Origin: Pegoplata infirma | Taxonomy: Eukaryota; Arthropoda; Insecta; Diptera; Anthomyiidae | Direction of reading: 5' to 3' | Length of the DNA: 64,000 nt | Assembly: GCA_963921195.1 (NCBI GenBank) | Contig: OY992538.1 | Location: 55,170,852-55,234,851 of the forward strand | Shown: piece by piece, positions 12,640 to 22,988 of the stretch | How positions within the stretch are numbered: position 1 is the stretch's first letter | Layout: each line of letters starts with the position of its first letter | Notes under the pieces: model-generated | What the model saw: only the letters and a program-made list of their open reading frames with translations | What the model was told of the DNA's origin: nothing | Database searches by the model: none | Made by a program: the position numbers and the translations under genes

Positions 12640-13015
12640 TCTTTTTCGAATTTCAATTGGTCAGTTTATAATTGCAATTGATTTTTTTTCGAATTCCAAT
12701 TGATCATTTACGATCTTCAATGGATTTTTTACGAGTTACAATTGATACAATTATATACAGTCAGATGCAATCATATATAATCAGATCAAAGCAGATCAAA
12801 TAAGATCAACCCGGTTTTTACAGGGGTGATCTTTTTCGAGTTGATCCCTTTTGAATTTCAATTAATCTTTTTCAATTGTTATTTTTCGAGTTTCAATTGC
12901 TTGTTTTCGAATCTCAAATGAAGTTTTTGAATTAAGAATAAAATCTTAGAATTTGAAATGAAATCTTTGAATTACAAATAGTATCTTTTACGAATTACAT
13001 CTGAAAATGTTACAA
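12640..13015. repeat. Degenerate minisatellite, unit like 'tttttcgaatttcaattgat'
   Basis: Loosely repeated units of about 21-28 bases built on 'ttcgaatttcaattgatctt', with strong divergence between units. Similar arrays lie at 24250-24415, 31975-32210 and, in the opposite orientation, 42070-42575. Confidence 0.7.
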
Positions 13016-13516
13016 ACTGCATGAAAAATTTAATATCATCCCATCAATTTTGATAAAAGTTTATACAAAAACCACAGTTTTTTTACTCTTGATTTATTAA
13101 CAATTTGGCAATGATGGGGTTTAAAAGTGGAGAGAAAAAAACAGCTTTAGAAACCAACTGTAGCAGATGCTAGTAGTAGCCGGTTCTAAATTTTGTATTT
13201 TATAGTTTCTTAAATAATAGGTTAAACAAAAAAATAAATTGCAAAATAAAAAATCTGCAGTAGATGACCATGATGATGTTGTCGATGACTGGAGTACATG
13301 GCATGCAACAGCATTAATTAGCACACGTAACTGCAGTTGAGTAAGAGTATGAAAAACATGGTCAAAAAACATGATAAAAATTCTTTGCTACTTTGTATGA
13401 GCTAATAACCGATATTTGGCCAAATAATAGGAAGAATTATTTTTAAACATGTACATTGCACAATAGGGTGGCTCGTTTTTGGGCTTTTCTCATCATTAAC
13501 CCGTTCAAAATTGATA
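13016..13516. other. Spacer, no gene recognised
   Basis: Contains an 83-codon open frame on the minus strand (13121-13372) with no recognisable domain. The sequence around 13250-13370 is less A/T-rich than its surroundings, but I see no splice or promoter evidence. Confidence 0.45.
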
Positions 13517-13987
13517 CACTCAAAAAAAAACCTTGTAAAGTTACCAAAAAATCTCGAAATTTTACGAGACTATTCTCGTAAAATAGGAGGTAGGTAAAAT
13601 TCTCGTAAAATTACGAGGATTTCCTCGTAATTTTGAATGCGCCAAAAATTGGTAAAATAACCAATTTTTTTGGTAAAAATATTGTTTTAAAAAAAATGGT
13701 AAACTTACAAGAAAAAATGCTAAATAAAGTACTGCTCAAAATTATAGCGCACTTTAAATTATTTTTTACAACTTATTGTTTCTATTCAAAATATCAAAAA
13801 AAAGTCAAGTTTTTTTGTGTCAATTAAACATTTTTATTCAAAATTATTTAATTAAAGTCACAATTCAGTTTTAAATAACAAAATAAAAATATCAGAGGTG
13901 GTTTTATAAAAAAAGTCATAAATAGACTGTTCGTAATTATAGCGCACTAAAAAAAATTAATTCATTAAATGAAAAGTTGATCAAAAT

Positions 13988-14340
13988 TCAAACACAGCCT
14001 GATGAAAGACTTGTTCCATTAGCTTTCAAAATACATTTAATCCTATTTGAAATAGATTTGACCGATTTGGAGCAGTCATTTATGGTTGATTTAGACCAGA
14101 TATCCTTCGTAGCGCTGATCAATTCACTTTTATAGTTATTTGGCAGATTTAAGGGGCCCGATCGGTAGTAGAGCAAAGGTTTTCAATTGGGTTAATGTCT
14201 GGTGACTGTTTTAATATCTTTTGGCCAATATAATTGGGGAAAATTGTTGTTTCTGAACCAGTCCATTAAGAATTTCGCGTTATGACAGGGGGCATTATCA
14301 CTTTAAATGCAGGCCTGGGTCGATTTAGACCCAAATATTT
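13988..14340 (-). pseudogene. Tc1-type transposase C-terminal fragment, left arm
   Basis: On the minus strand the arm encodes a SPDINPIEN-type motif (about 14190-14216), the segment around the last catalytic residue of Tc1 transposases. It continues into an open stretch that includes 'WSKSTINDCSKSVKSISNR', corresponding to the usual C-terminal helix region. Upstream, the DNA encoding the DNAPCH motif (second catalytic aspartate) is still readable at about 14290-14310. Frames do not join into one reading frame and the catalytic N-terminal half is missing, so this is a remnant. Confidence 0.8.
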
Positions 14341-14839
14341 GATCAAAATATAAAGAAAATACTTCAGAAATTCAATCGATATATCTTCTAACAGTTGAAA
14401 GTCCTTCTTAAAAGAGTAATTAGCCGGTACCATGGGCTGTAAAACATTTGCATACGCTAACAGAACACCACCACGTTGTGCGCTTGGCTGGAACCATTAT
14501 GGTTGATCCTTATCCTGCATTGTACATCGAACAAATGATGGATTTTAACCATTTATTACTTCATTATAAAAAATTATTCATGACGAATAACTGATTAGTT
14601 GATTTTTTTTCATTTTTTCAATGTACAATGCAAGATTAGGATCAATCATAATGGTTCAAGCCCAGCACATAATGTGGTGGTGGTTCTGTTAGCGTATGCA
14701 AATGTTTTACAGCCCATGGTACCGCCTTATTACTCTTTTGAGAAGGACTTTTAAATGCTAGCAGCTATATCAATTCAATTTCCGAAGAATTTCCATCATA
14801 TTTTGATCAAATATTTGGGTCTGAATCGACCCAGGCCTG

Positions 14840-15160
14840 CATTCAAAGTGACAATGCCCCCTGTCATAAGGCGAAATTCTCGATGGACTGGTTCGGAAAC
14901 AACAGTTTTCCCCAGATATGTTGGACAAAAGATATTAAAATAGTCACCAGACATTAACCCAATTGAAAACATTGGGTCTCCTAGCGATCGTGCCCCTTAA
15001 ATTTACCAAATAACTATAAAAGTGAATTGATCAGTGCTATGAAGGATATCTAATCGAAAGCAACCATAAATGACTGCTCCAAATCGGTCAAATCGATTTC
15101 AAATAGGATTAAATGTATTTTTAAAAGCTGAAGGAACAAGTTTTTCATCAGGCTGTGTTT
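14840..15160 (+). pseudogene. Tc1-type transposase C-terminal fragment, right arm
   Basis: Plus-strand mirror of the left-arm fragment. From about 14844 it reads QSDNAPCHKAKFSMDWF, which includes the second catalytic Asp of the DDE triad. It runs into a stop near 14958, with SPDINPIEN continuing in the next frame (about 14943-14970). A one-base frameshift therefore separates the two conserved motifs. Divergence from the left arm shows both have decayed independently since the duplication. Confidence 0.8.
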
Positions 15161-15694
15161 GAAATTTGATCAAATTTTCATTTAATGACTTGATTTTTTT
15201 TAGTGCGCTATAATTATGAACAGTCCATTTTAAGACTTTTTTTATAAAACCACCTCTGATATTTTTATTTTGTTATTTAAAACTGAATTGTGACTTTAAT
15301 TAAATAAATTTGAATAAAAATGTTTAATTGACACAAAAAAACTTGACATTTTTTTGATTTTTTGAATAGAAACAATAAGTTGTAAAAAATAATTTAAAGT
15401 GCGCTATAATTTTGAGCAGTACTTTATGTTTAAAAAATGGTAAATTTACAAACCAAAATGGTAAATTTACAAAAAAAAAAATTGTTAAACAAATTTGTTA
15501 ACTGTTTTTTTTTTGTAAATTAACTAGAATCCTCGTAATAAATTTTTCAAAATTTTGTCAATTTTTTTTTAAATATTTTTCAATAAAAAAAAAAATTGTC
15601 CGGGACATCGTATAACGTGATTTTTGTAAAACAACAGGTTTTTTTGTAATTCAACTAGAATCCTCGTAATAAAAACTTTGTTGTAAAATTACAG

Positions 15695-16321
15695 TTTTTA
15701 TACCCTCCACTTAGTGATAGAGGGTATATATAAGTTTGTCATTCCGTTTGTAACTCATCGAAATATCGGTCTGGGACCCCATAAAGTATATATATTCATG
15801 ATGCCCGATCGATTTTAAGACATTCTAGCGATGTCCGTCTGTCCGTCTGTCTGTGTGTATGTGAAAAATGCTATCACGGACAAAATATTGCACAGAGATG
15901 ACTAAAACTTGACATATTTATTGGAAGTTCTTTCGAGAAGTTTGGTATTGCATTTGAGCGATATCGGTTCAGCGGTTCAAAAGCTATGAACGAAAATGTA
16001 AGCACACCTCAAAAATTTCGGTACATTCAACATAACCTAAAAATACAATATGCTTTAATTCGGCTTCTGGTTGACAAATGTGAACATAATTGAACACCAA
16101 ATGGTATTTAAACAAGTACGAACATATTTTTTGACAAAAAAAGAAAAAAAAATCGCGGACTTTTTTTTTAGTAAAATTTTTTTTCGCCAAAATTTTTTTT
16201 TTCAATTTTTTTTTTTTTAAAGTATTTCCTTTTAAATAAAGTTTTTGCAATAATCTTTTTGAAATTGTAGAGGTTATCACTACATTCGGCAAGGCCGAAT
16301 TTAACTTTTTTACTTGTTTTT
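15695..16321 (+). mobile_element. Mini-me-like element, subfamily B, complete
   Basis: Starts 'ataccctccacttagtgata' (end hairpin), then the (TA)n tract, the core 'gatcgattttaagacattct', a GTCC/GTCT tract, 'gcgatatcggttcagcggtt' and an A/T homopolymer block. It ends TTCGGCAAGGCCGAA and 'aactttttta-cttgtt'. About 627 bp, and the best reference copy together with 62430-63046. The 142-codon minus-strand frame across its 3' end (15984-16412) is low-complexity and not a gene. Confidence 0.9.
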
Positions 16322-16395
16322 TGTAAAATAACCTTTGGTAGAACGGGATTACAAGGCATTTTACCAGGCGTTTTACCAGTTTATTTTTTTGAGTG

Positions 16396-16872
16396 TACAA
16401 AAAAAATGGCATGATTTTGGGGGCGTTTTCAAAACACCTTTTTGCAAAATTTGAAAATTTTTTTAAAAAAAATTTAAAATATATAATTTGTTCTTTATAG
16501 ATTCATTAAGAACACCTTAGAGAAGAAAAATGTGAAATATGGCAGATATCCTTAGGGGCACTTTTCGGGAATTGCGGGGGGAATTTAGCGAATTTCAAGG
16601 AAATGTCGGTTTTATCAATAAATTGGATAAATAAAATCTTATAAATTTCATTTTTGGGCAAATTATTGGTTTTTTGTTGTCGTGGCATTCTATTAAATAA
16701 CTTTAAGTCTGTCATGAAATCTTACCAATCTAGAATGTCTTCAACCCACATAAACTTGGGGTCAAAATTACCCCCGCAGAAAATTTGAAGCTTTGAGCTT
16801 AAATTTTGTGCAATAAACAAGTATAAAATGGCTTTTGTGTTTTTACACAATATATTATCTTTAAAAAAAACA
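16396..16872. other. Spacer between two elements
   Basis: No recognisable gene. A 69-codon minus frame at 16506-16715 lacks any domain. The sequence around 16755-16790 ('ggggtcaaaattacccccgc') resembles the interior edge of the piggyBac-like element that follows (about 18190-18215). Confidence 0.45.
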
Positions 16873-16876
16873 TTAA

Positions 16877-18295
16877 CCCTTAGTTGTAGGGGATCAAAAA
16901 TGACCCATTCAATAAAAAATATATATTTTTTATAGAGAATTAATTTGTGGCAATCTATGAGATAACTTTATATCATCCCTAAAATCTTACTTATTTAAAA
17001 TATACAAATTCTGATTAATTTTTATTAATAAATAAAAATTGTTTTATTCGACCTTTAAAATATTATATTTTGTGAGGATGTTTATTCTGGCTCGAGGTCA
17101 TTATTTTCTTTACTAATTATAACCATGATATTCTCATAGTATAATTTTCAAGAAAATTATTTTTTTTTTGTTTTAAATTTATTTATGTTGGTCATTTTTG
17201 CAAGACTTAATCGACACGTGTTTCGGAATTTGTCAAGATTCCATTGTCAAGATTATTTAGCAAAAATAGAAACGATATACTACAAAGTAGCAAACGAGTC
17301 TAATGACAAATCGTTTTTGCACAAACTAAAACATTAATACATATTCGACTCCATCCACAATGTGAATTAGAAAGACGAAGAAATTGTACTATGCTAGTAA
17401 GTAACAATTGTCAATAACCAACAAAAATATTTAAAACATTTTACATACGATAGTCCATTGGACTACAACAATATGTTTTTTGTTGCTGTGAATGAAATTA
17501 TACCATTATTAGGGCTATTCATCACTATGGCGTGCCAACCATTATGTTCAAATTCTGATTAATTTTTATTAATAAATAAAAATTGTTTTATTCGACCTTT
17601 AAAATATTATATTTTGTGAGGATGTTTATTCTGGCTCGAGGTCATTATTTTCTTTACTAATTATAACCATGATATTTTCATAGTATAATTTTCAAGAAAA
17701 TTATTTTTTTTTTGTTTTAAATTTATTTATGTTGGTCATTTTTGCAAGACTTAATCGACACGTGTTTCGGAATTTGTCAAGATTCCATTGTCAAGATTAT
17801 AAAATGTTTTAAATATTTTTGTTGGTTATTGACAATTGTTACTTACTAGCATAGTACAATTTCTTCGTCTTTCTAATTCACATTGTGGATAGAGTCGAAT
17901 ATGTATTAATGTTTTAGTTTGTGCAAAAACGATTTGTCATTAGACTCGTTTGCTACTTTGTAGTATATCGTTTCTATTTTTGCTAAATAATCTTGACAAA
18001 TTCCGAAACACGTGTCGATTAAGTCTTGCAAAAATGACCAACATAAATAATTTAAAACAAAAAAAAAATAATTTTCTTGAAAATTATACTATGAGAATAT
18101 CATGGTTATAATTAGTAAAGAAAATAATGACCTCGAGCCAGAATAAACATCCTCACAAAATATTTAAAATATATTTTACCCATATTGGCCCGGGGTCAAA
18201 ATTGACCCCGGCAAAAACTTTTAGGCATAGTGCTTGAATTTTTTGATTTCAACAAAATATATATTTTTTACTGAATGACCCCCTACCAAGAAGGG
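16877..18295. mobile_element. piggyBac-like non-autonomous element with TTAA target duplication
   Basis: Left end TTAA (16873-16876) then CCCTTAGTTGTAGGGG. The right end 'cccctaccaagaaggg' is followed by TTAA (18296-18299). TTAA target sites next to CCCT/AGGG termini are the hallmark of the piggyBac superfamily. There is no transposase frame. The interior is occupied by the inverted repeat family R8. Confidence 0.75.
17000..18165. repeat. R8 repeat: two direct copies and one inverted copy
   Basis: The unit begins 'attctgattaatttttatt', then 'ttattctggctcgaggtcat' and 'cgacacgtgtttcggaattt'. A forward copy is at 17004-17530, a truncated forward copy at 17545-17803 and an inverted copy at 17803-18165, so the last two form a palindrome. 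The same unit occurs at 59985-61740, and a relative forms the perfect palindrome at 25652-25914. The motif 'aattccgaaacacgtgtcg' on the opposite strand is discussed as a possible ribozyme relic. Confidence 0.85.
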
Positions 18296-18316
18296 TTAAT
18301 GATTTTTTTAATGATA

Positions 18317-18592
18317 ATATCGCTCCTTTACTTGTATAGTGTCATAACTCAAAAAATGCGTTTTTTGAGTTAACGATGCAGAATTATTCGTTATATCATG
18401 CTTTATATTGTGTCAAAAATTCGTATTAATATCTTTTAAACTCACCGTTTGAGAAGAGTACACGCCATTATTACATTTTCTATGTACCGGCCTTTTTCAA
18501 TTAGAAACCAGTTTCAATAGTAAACATTAAACGTGTTTTCTGCAAAATCAAATATTTTGAGTTGTGACACTATACAAGTAAAGGAGCGATAT
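18317..18592. mobile_element. Short inverted-repeat MITE, about 276 bp
   Basis: 'atatcgctcctttacttgta' and its reverse complement at 18573-18592 bracket a non-coding interior, and the terminal repeats extend over about 38 bases with very few differences. Immediate flanks are A/T-rich, so the target duplication cannot be settled. Confidence 0.8.
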
Positions 18593-18670
18593 GTTAATAC
18601 GAAATTATATTTGGGGGAAAAAACACAGAAGGCATTTGATACTTGTTAATAGCACAAAATTTAGGCTCTA

Positions 18671-19734
18671 ATGACCCCTCTCGGACGCACCAATGGACTT
18701 CGGTCACACATTTTGTTGCTCTACGGGCACTATTAGGGCAGTTAGAGCGGTTGGAGCAAATTTTAAAAAATGTGGTTTTGTGTGGGAGCCCCCTTAGAAA
18801 TTAGAGATAGGGTATTAGTTTGTTCCAAAAAAATGTTAAGACGTAAAAATTAATGGGGGTCGGTTTTGAAAATGCACCATTGGAGCAGTAGAAATGATTT
18901 TAAGATTGGAAAATTACAATAAATTTTTTTCAAAAAATTTTAAAAAATAGTAATAATCGTTATCCCACGATCCTCCTGGGCAAAAAATTTGTAGAATCGA
19001 TAGTAGTTTTACACAAAAAAATTTCCAAAAAAATCGAAGAGTACAAACATTTTCAAAAATGAGATTTAAATTTTAAAACTTTAAAACCGCATACTAAAGC
19101 GGCATGTGTCTGACAAACCTTATATGTCAGATTTGGTTTTTGACGTAGTGGGTGCGTTGGACACTGAACAGAAATATCGTAATCCTACACAGAAAAAATT
19201 TGAAACAAATTTCAATCAACAAAAACGCGGATTCAATAAATTTTTTGATTGAAACTCCTCCAATTAAAAAAATTTTTTTTCCAATCATCAAATTGTAGGT
19301 GATTGATTGAAAATTTTTTCAATCAAACATTTTTTTGATTTTGATCAAAAATTTTATCAATTTTTTATTTATAGTTAATCAAAATAATGATTGATTTAAC
19401 AACTGAATTGCAAGCTTATGTCAATTTTATCAAAAAATTTATCTTTTTTGCTTTCCAATATGTTGCCAACAATAAAAAAAAGTAAAACCCGATTATTTTG
19501 TATATTTTTGAATTAATCTATTCAAATAAATTAAAGCGAAATTGAAATTTGGTATGTTGAAAATTTGTAATTCGACAGTTAAAGAAAATAACAAAAATTT
19601 TAATCAAAACATTGATTGACTCATTTACATTTTGTTGATCAATAAATTTAATTGAAAATTTTTAGCCAATAATTTCTTGTGTGTACTAGAGTGCTTTTAA
19701 GATTTTTTTTTTGATTTTTTTTTTTTAAGTAAAT
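18671..19734 (-). mobile_element. FB-3 interior fragment, reverse, split by a TA MITE
   Basis: Reverse-oriented copy of the block seen at 8623 and 56463: 'gacccctctcggacgcacca', 'aattaatgggggtcggt', 'cccacgatcctcctgggc'. The end near 19686-19730 ('agagtgcttttaagat') is separated from the rest by the insertion at 19198-19683. Confidence 0.7.
19198..19683. mobile_element. TA-flanked MITE with CACAGAAAAA / TTTCTTGTGTG termini
   Basis: About 486 bp of AT-rich sequence with many 'attgattga/tcaatcaa' motifs, bounded by imperfect inverted ends. TA lies at 19196-19197 and 19684-19685. It interrupts the FB-3 fragment. No coding capacity. Confidence 0.65.
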
Positions 19735-19823
19735 AAAACAAGTAGAAAAGTTAAATTCGGACTTGCCGAATGTAGTGATACCCTCCACATTTTCAAAAAG
19801 ATTATTGCAAAAAACTTTATTTA

Positions 19824-21121
19824 AGGAGTGAGATCATAAAAATGTTAACACACATAAAGTTAAATAAAAAACAGACTACTGAATTTTAAGACTTCAAACC
19901 AAATTTTTATTAAATAAAATTTAATACAAAATCATAACAAAAAAACCGCATGGAACTCTAACCACTACGAACAAAGTTATCCACTTTTTCCGGAAACCCT
20001 CCCATTAAGGCTTTTATGGTAGTTTCTGTCACCTTTTTAGAGCAGGTGGTCCATCTACGTTTGAAATCTTGCATGTCCTGGGAGACCTTTTTTGTGCCCT
20101 TTAATTCTTTTTTAACAAGAGCCCAATATCTCTCCACTGGCCTGAGCTCCGGGCAGTTTGGTGGATTTGCCTCTCTTGGTACAAAAACCACATTATTATC
20201 ATTATACCACTCCAGCGCTTTCTTGCTGTAGTGACAAGATGCTAAATCGGGCCAAAAGTAAGTGGATACATTGTGCTGACTCAAGAACGGAAGAAGTCTC
20301 TTCTGCAAACACTCCTTGATATAAATTTCGCTGTTTATAGAGCCAGATGTCACAAATGACTGGCTTCTTTGGCCGCAGCTACATATGGCTTGCCATACTA
20401 GGAATTTTTTGGGGAATTTCGTTTGCTTTTTTGACCGAAATTTTTCCGCAACATTTCCTCGAACATCGGAAACATAAAATTCTTGACCAGGGAGCTGCGC
20501 AAAATCAGCCAGGACATAAGTTTCGTCGTCCATTACACAACAGTTGTATTTTTTTATAAAATTTGATTTCAATTTTCTAGCTCTGGTTTTGGCCTCCAAA
20601 TTTTTAAAAGCGTTTCTATCGGGAACTTTTTGAACTTTGTAGGACTTTAGTCCCGCCTTACGTTTCACTTTACGTACAAAAAAGTCTGAGCATTGGGCTA
20701 ACCGAGCTGTTTTTCTGCCAGATGTGTTAGGAGCTCTCTTAAGGATGCTTTTAACTTTATATGCCTTACCAATGTTACGATAACCAGTCGTTGTTCCTGT
20801 TCCCGGCTTCCTTTCAATTGTTAGGTGTTCCAGATACCTTTTTACCACTTTTGAAACTGTTTGGCGGCATACATTAGTTTCTTTGGCAATTTTTTTGTAT
20901 GTCCATGTTTGGTTTTGATGAAAATATTTAATTATTTTTGAACGCACTTTTCTTTCATCGTCCATTGTGTAAAAAATTGCAAATTAAAACTCATGATGTA
21001 AATTAATTTATTAACTGACATATTTTTAAAATGTAAACTGCCGAAAAAAAAAAAAATTTGGAAGCTTTACACCAAAGTTGTAGGCAAAAATGTGTGTTAA
21101 CATTTTTATGATCTCACTCCT
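19824..21121 (-). mobile_element. ITmD37E-type mariner transposon, 1298 bp, apparently complete
   Basis: Terminal inverted repeats of about 31 bases, AGGAGTGAGATCATAAAAAT and onward, match perfectly at both ends as far as I can read. TA target duplications are at 19822-19823 and 21122-21123. The empty site is visible in another mini-me copy (reverse complement of about 16220-16255), which reads straight through 'ctttatttaaaaggaaa'. The element carries one uninterrupted transposase gene filling most of its length. Perfect TIRs, intact frame and clean TA duplication all indicate recent insertion. Confidence 0.93.
19958..20965 (-). CDS. DD37E mariner-type transposase (Tc1/mariner superfamily), full length
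   Basis: A 335-residue protein expected to bind the element's inverted repeats and catalyse cut-and-paste transposition into TA sites in the nucleus. Residues about 5-45 look like a helix-turn-helix (KKIAKETNVCRQTVSKVVKR), and a second helical DNA-binding segment follows to about 110. The catalytic triad reads MDDET (Asp147), WPDLASCHYS (Asp240) and PELRPVERYW (Glu278). Asp240 and Glu278 are separated by 37 residues, hence DD37E, the signature of the ITmD37E group first described in mosquitoes. The length fits that group. Basic clusters (KVKRK, RKLKSNFIKK) may serve nuclear import. The ATG at 20963-20965 is the first in frame after the TIR, and no frameshift or stop is seen. It is the only complete gene in the window and its base composition is less AT-rich than its surroundings. 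Confidence 0.93.
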   Translation of the reverse strand: MDDERKVRSKIIKYFHQNQTWTYKKIAKETNVCRQTVSKVVKRYLEHLTIERKPGTGTTTGYRNIGKAYKVKSILKRAPNTSGRKTARLAQCSDFFVRKVKRKAGLKSYKVQKVPDRNAFKNLEAKTRARKLKSNFIKKYNCCVMDDETYVLADFAQLPGQEFYVSDVRGNVAEKFRSKKQTKFPKKFLVWQAICSCGQRSQSFVTSGSINSEIYIKECLQKRLLPFLSQHNVSTYFWPDLASCHYSKKALEWYNDNNVVFVPREANPPNCPELRPVERYWALVKKELKGTKKVSQDMQDFKRRWTTCSKKVTETTIKALMGGFPEKVDNFVRSG

Positions 21122-21564
21122 TAAAAGGAAACTACTTTAAAAAAAAAAAAAATTATTTTTTTAAAAAAAATTTCCGCGAAAAAAAATTTTGTTAAAAAAA
21201 ATCCGCGATTTTTTTTTTTTGTCAAAAAATATATTCGTACTTGTTTAAATACCATTTGGTGTTTAATTATGTTCACATATATCAACCAGAAGCCGAATTA
21301 AAGCATTTTGTATTTTTAGGTTATGTTGAATGTACTAAAATTTTTGAGGTGTGCTTACATTTTCGTTCATAACTTTTGAACCGCTGAACCGATATCGCTC
21401 AAATGCAATACCAAACTTCTCGGGAGAACTTCCAATAAATGTGTTAAGTATTAGTTATCTCTGTGCAATATTTTGTTCGTGACAGCATTTTCTACAGACA
21501 GACAGACGGACATCGCTAGAATGTCTTAAAATCGATCGGGCATCATGAATATACAATATATATA

Positions 21565-22890
21565 CTAAAGGTGTCCTAACGACTAAGGTAATTTTTCAAA
21601 ATCACTTTTTAATACGTGGTAGGGTCCTAAATTGTAGTTTTGTATCTAAAAATGAGTGATCCAAAATTTGGAGACAATCGGATAAAAATAACTCGTGCCG
21701 AAAATGGATTGAAGTTTTGGGACACTCTTATCTGATGAAAAAACACGTTTTTTCTAGTTTTTTGAAAAATATTGGTATATGCTATTTTTTGTTAATTTTT
21801 TTGTTAAGTAATATGAAAATGGTAATAAATTACCTTTCCAAAAAGCTTAAAGAAATTCAAATCGGATGAAAAATAAGCATTTTACGCATACATGCCCCAG
21901 ACCATTGCATGGTTTTTAAAGCCAAAATTTGAAAATTTTCAAAATTTTTAGGCAAAAAAATAAAAAAAAATAAATTTTACTTTATAATTATATTAAATAC
22001 ATGTCATAGATAAAAACTAACAGATATGGTAGTCTAACTTTTTTTCATTTGGCGTGGGTAGTGATATAATTTCCGCGGATTCCAAAGAAAATGAGTTTTT
22101 CTAAAATAATTTAGCAAATATGGGAAACAATTTTCTGTATTGTATTATACGAAGTGAAATACATAAATTCTGTAAATTTTTTGAGAATTCGGGCATCTTT
22201 AACCCCTTTTCGTCGAGGTGAAATGACAAATTTGAGACGTTATACATTTCTATAATACAAAATATCTGCATATATCCGATTTCTCAAAAGTTACAGAATT
22301 TACGTTTTACACTTCGATCCGCACAATAGAGCACAAATTTTAAAAAATTTGCTTAATTATTGTAGAAAAACGCATTTTATTTGGAATCCGCGGAAATTTT
22401 ATCACTACCCGCGCCAAATAAAAAAAAGGCTTGACTACCATATCTGCTATTTTTAATCTTAAACATGTTTTCAATTTAATCATAAAGTAAAATTAAATTT
22501 TTACTATTTTTTTGCCTAAAAATTTTGAAAATTTTGAAATTCTGGCTCTAAAAACCATACAATGGTCTGGGGCATGTATGCGTAAAATGCTTATTTTTCA
22601 TCCGATTTTAATTTTATTAGTCGTTTTGAAAAGGTAATTTAGTACCATTTTCATATTATTTCACAAAAAATTTAACAAAAAATATCAAATACCAATGTTT
22701 GTCCAAAAACTAGAAAAAACGAGTTTTTCGTTCTTATAAGAATGTCCCAAAACTTCAATCCATTTTCGGCACGATTTAATTTTAGCCGATTGTCCCCAAA
22801 TTTTGGCTCACTCATTTTTAGATACTAAAGAACAATATAGGACCCTACCAGGTATAAAAAGGTGATTTTCGTTTTTAAGGACACCTCTAA
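21565..22890. mobile_element. Foldback element FB-2, complete (1.33 kb)
   Basis: Termini CTAAAGGTGTCCTAA and the reverse of TTAGAGGTGTCCTTAA lie between TA dinucleotides in the (TA)n tract of a mini-me. Arms of roughly 400-650 bases are inverted copies: 'ggtctggggcatgtatgcgt' on the right faces 'acgcatacatgccccagacc' on the left. A right-arm copy is at 1-236. No protein is encoded. Confidence 0.88.
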
Positions 22891-22988
22891 TATATACTTT
22901 ATGGGGTCCCATATCGATATTTCGATGAGTTACAAACGGAATGACAAACTTATATATACCCACTATCACTAAGTGGAGGGTATAAAAA

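Larger units (their letters stand above)
13732..15419. mobile_element. Inverted duplication of a Tc1-type transposon 3' half
   Basis: Ends CTGCTCAAAATTATAGCGCA and its reverse complement, flanked by TA (13730-13731 and 15420-15421). The two arms of about 800 bases, 13732-14536 and about 14608-15419, are inverted copies of the same sequence, each carrying the C-terminal part of a Tc1 transposase facing its own end. A second copy of the terminal motif ('taattatagcgcactaaaa') sits about 200 bases inside each end, resembling IR/DR-type Tc1 termini. No N-terminal DNA-binding domain is present, so it cannot encode a full transposase. Confidence 0.88.
13517..16395. mobile_element. TA-flanked element with CACTCAAAAAAA termini, host of two nested insertions
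   Basis: Termini CACTCAAAAAAA and TTTTTTTGAGTG are inverted and flanked by TA (13515-13516 and 16396-16397). Inner sequence is rich in short palindromes such as 'attacgaggatttcctcgtaat'. Removing the Tc1-type foldback (13732-15419) and the mini-me (15695-16321) leaves about 570 bases, the size of a MITE. Other TA-flanked elements with related CACTC ends are at 27114-27332, 29680-29941 and 52917-53505. Confidence 0.75.
19735..22988 (-). mobile_element. Mini-me-like element, subfamily B, split by two transposons
   Basis: On the minus strand it runs from the hairpin end at 22988 to the 'ttcggcaagtccgaa' terminus at 19735. It is interrupted by foldback FB-2 (21565-22890) and by the DD37E mariner element (19824-21121). 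Its own sequence totals about 630 bases, matching the uninterrupted copies at 15695 and 62430. Those copies serve as empty sites and show that each insertion is flanked by TA. Confidence 0.9.

Noticed and set aside
13988..14176. Independent small gene
   Set aside because: The peptide is the C-terminal end of a Tc1-type transposase in a broken, inverted-duplicated element.
15984..16412. 142-codon minus-strand open frame
   Set aside because: Lies across the 3' end of a mini-me element, is dominated by Lys/Phe/Leu from A/T homopolymers, and the same region is broken in other copies.
20016..20559. Plus-strand frames of 70-71 codons opposite the transposase
   Set aside because: Antisense shadows of the DD37E transposase gene.
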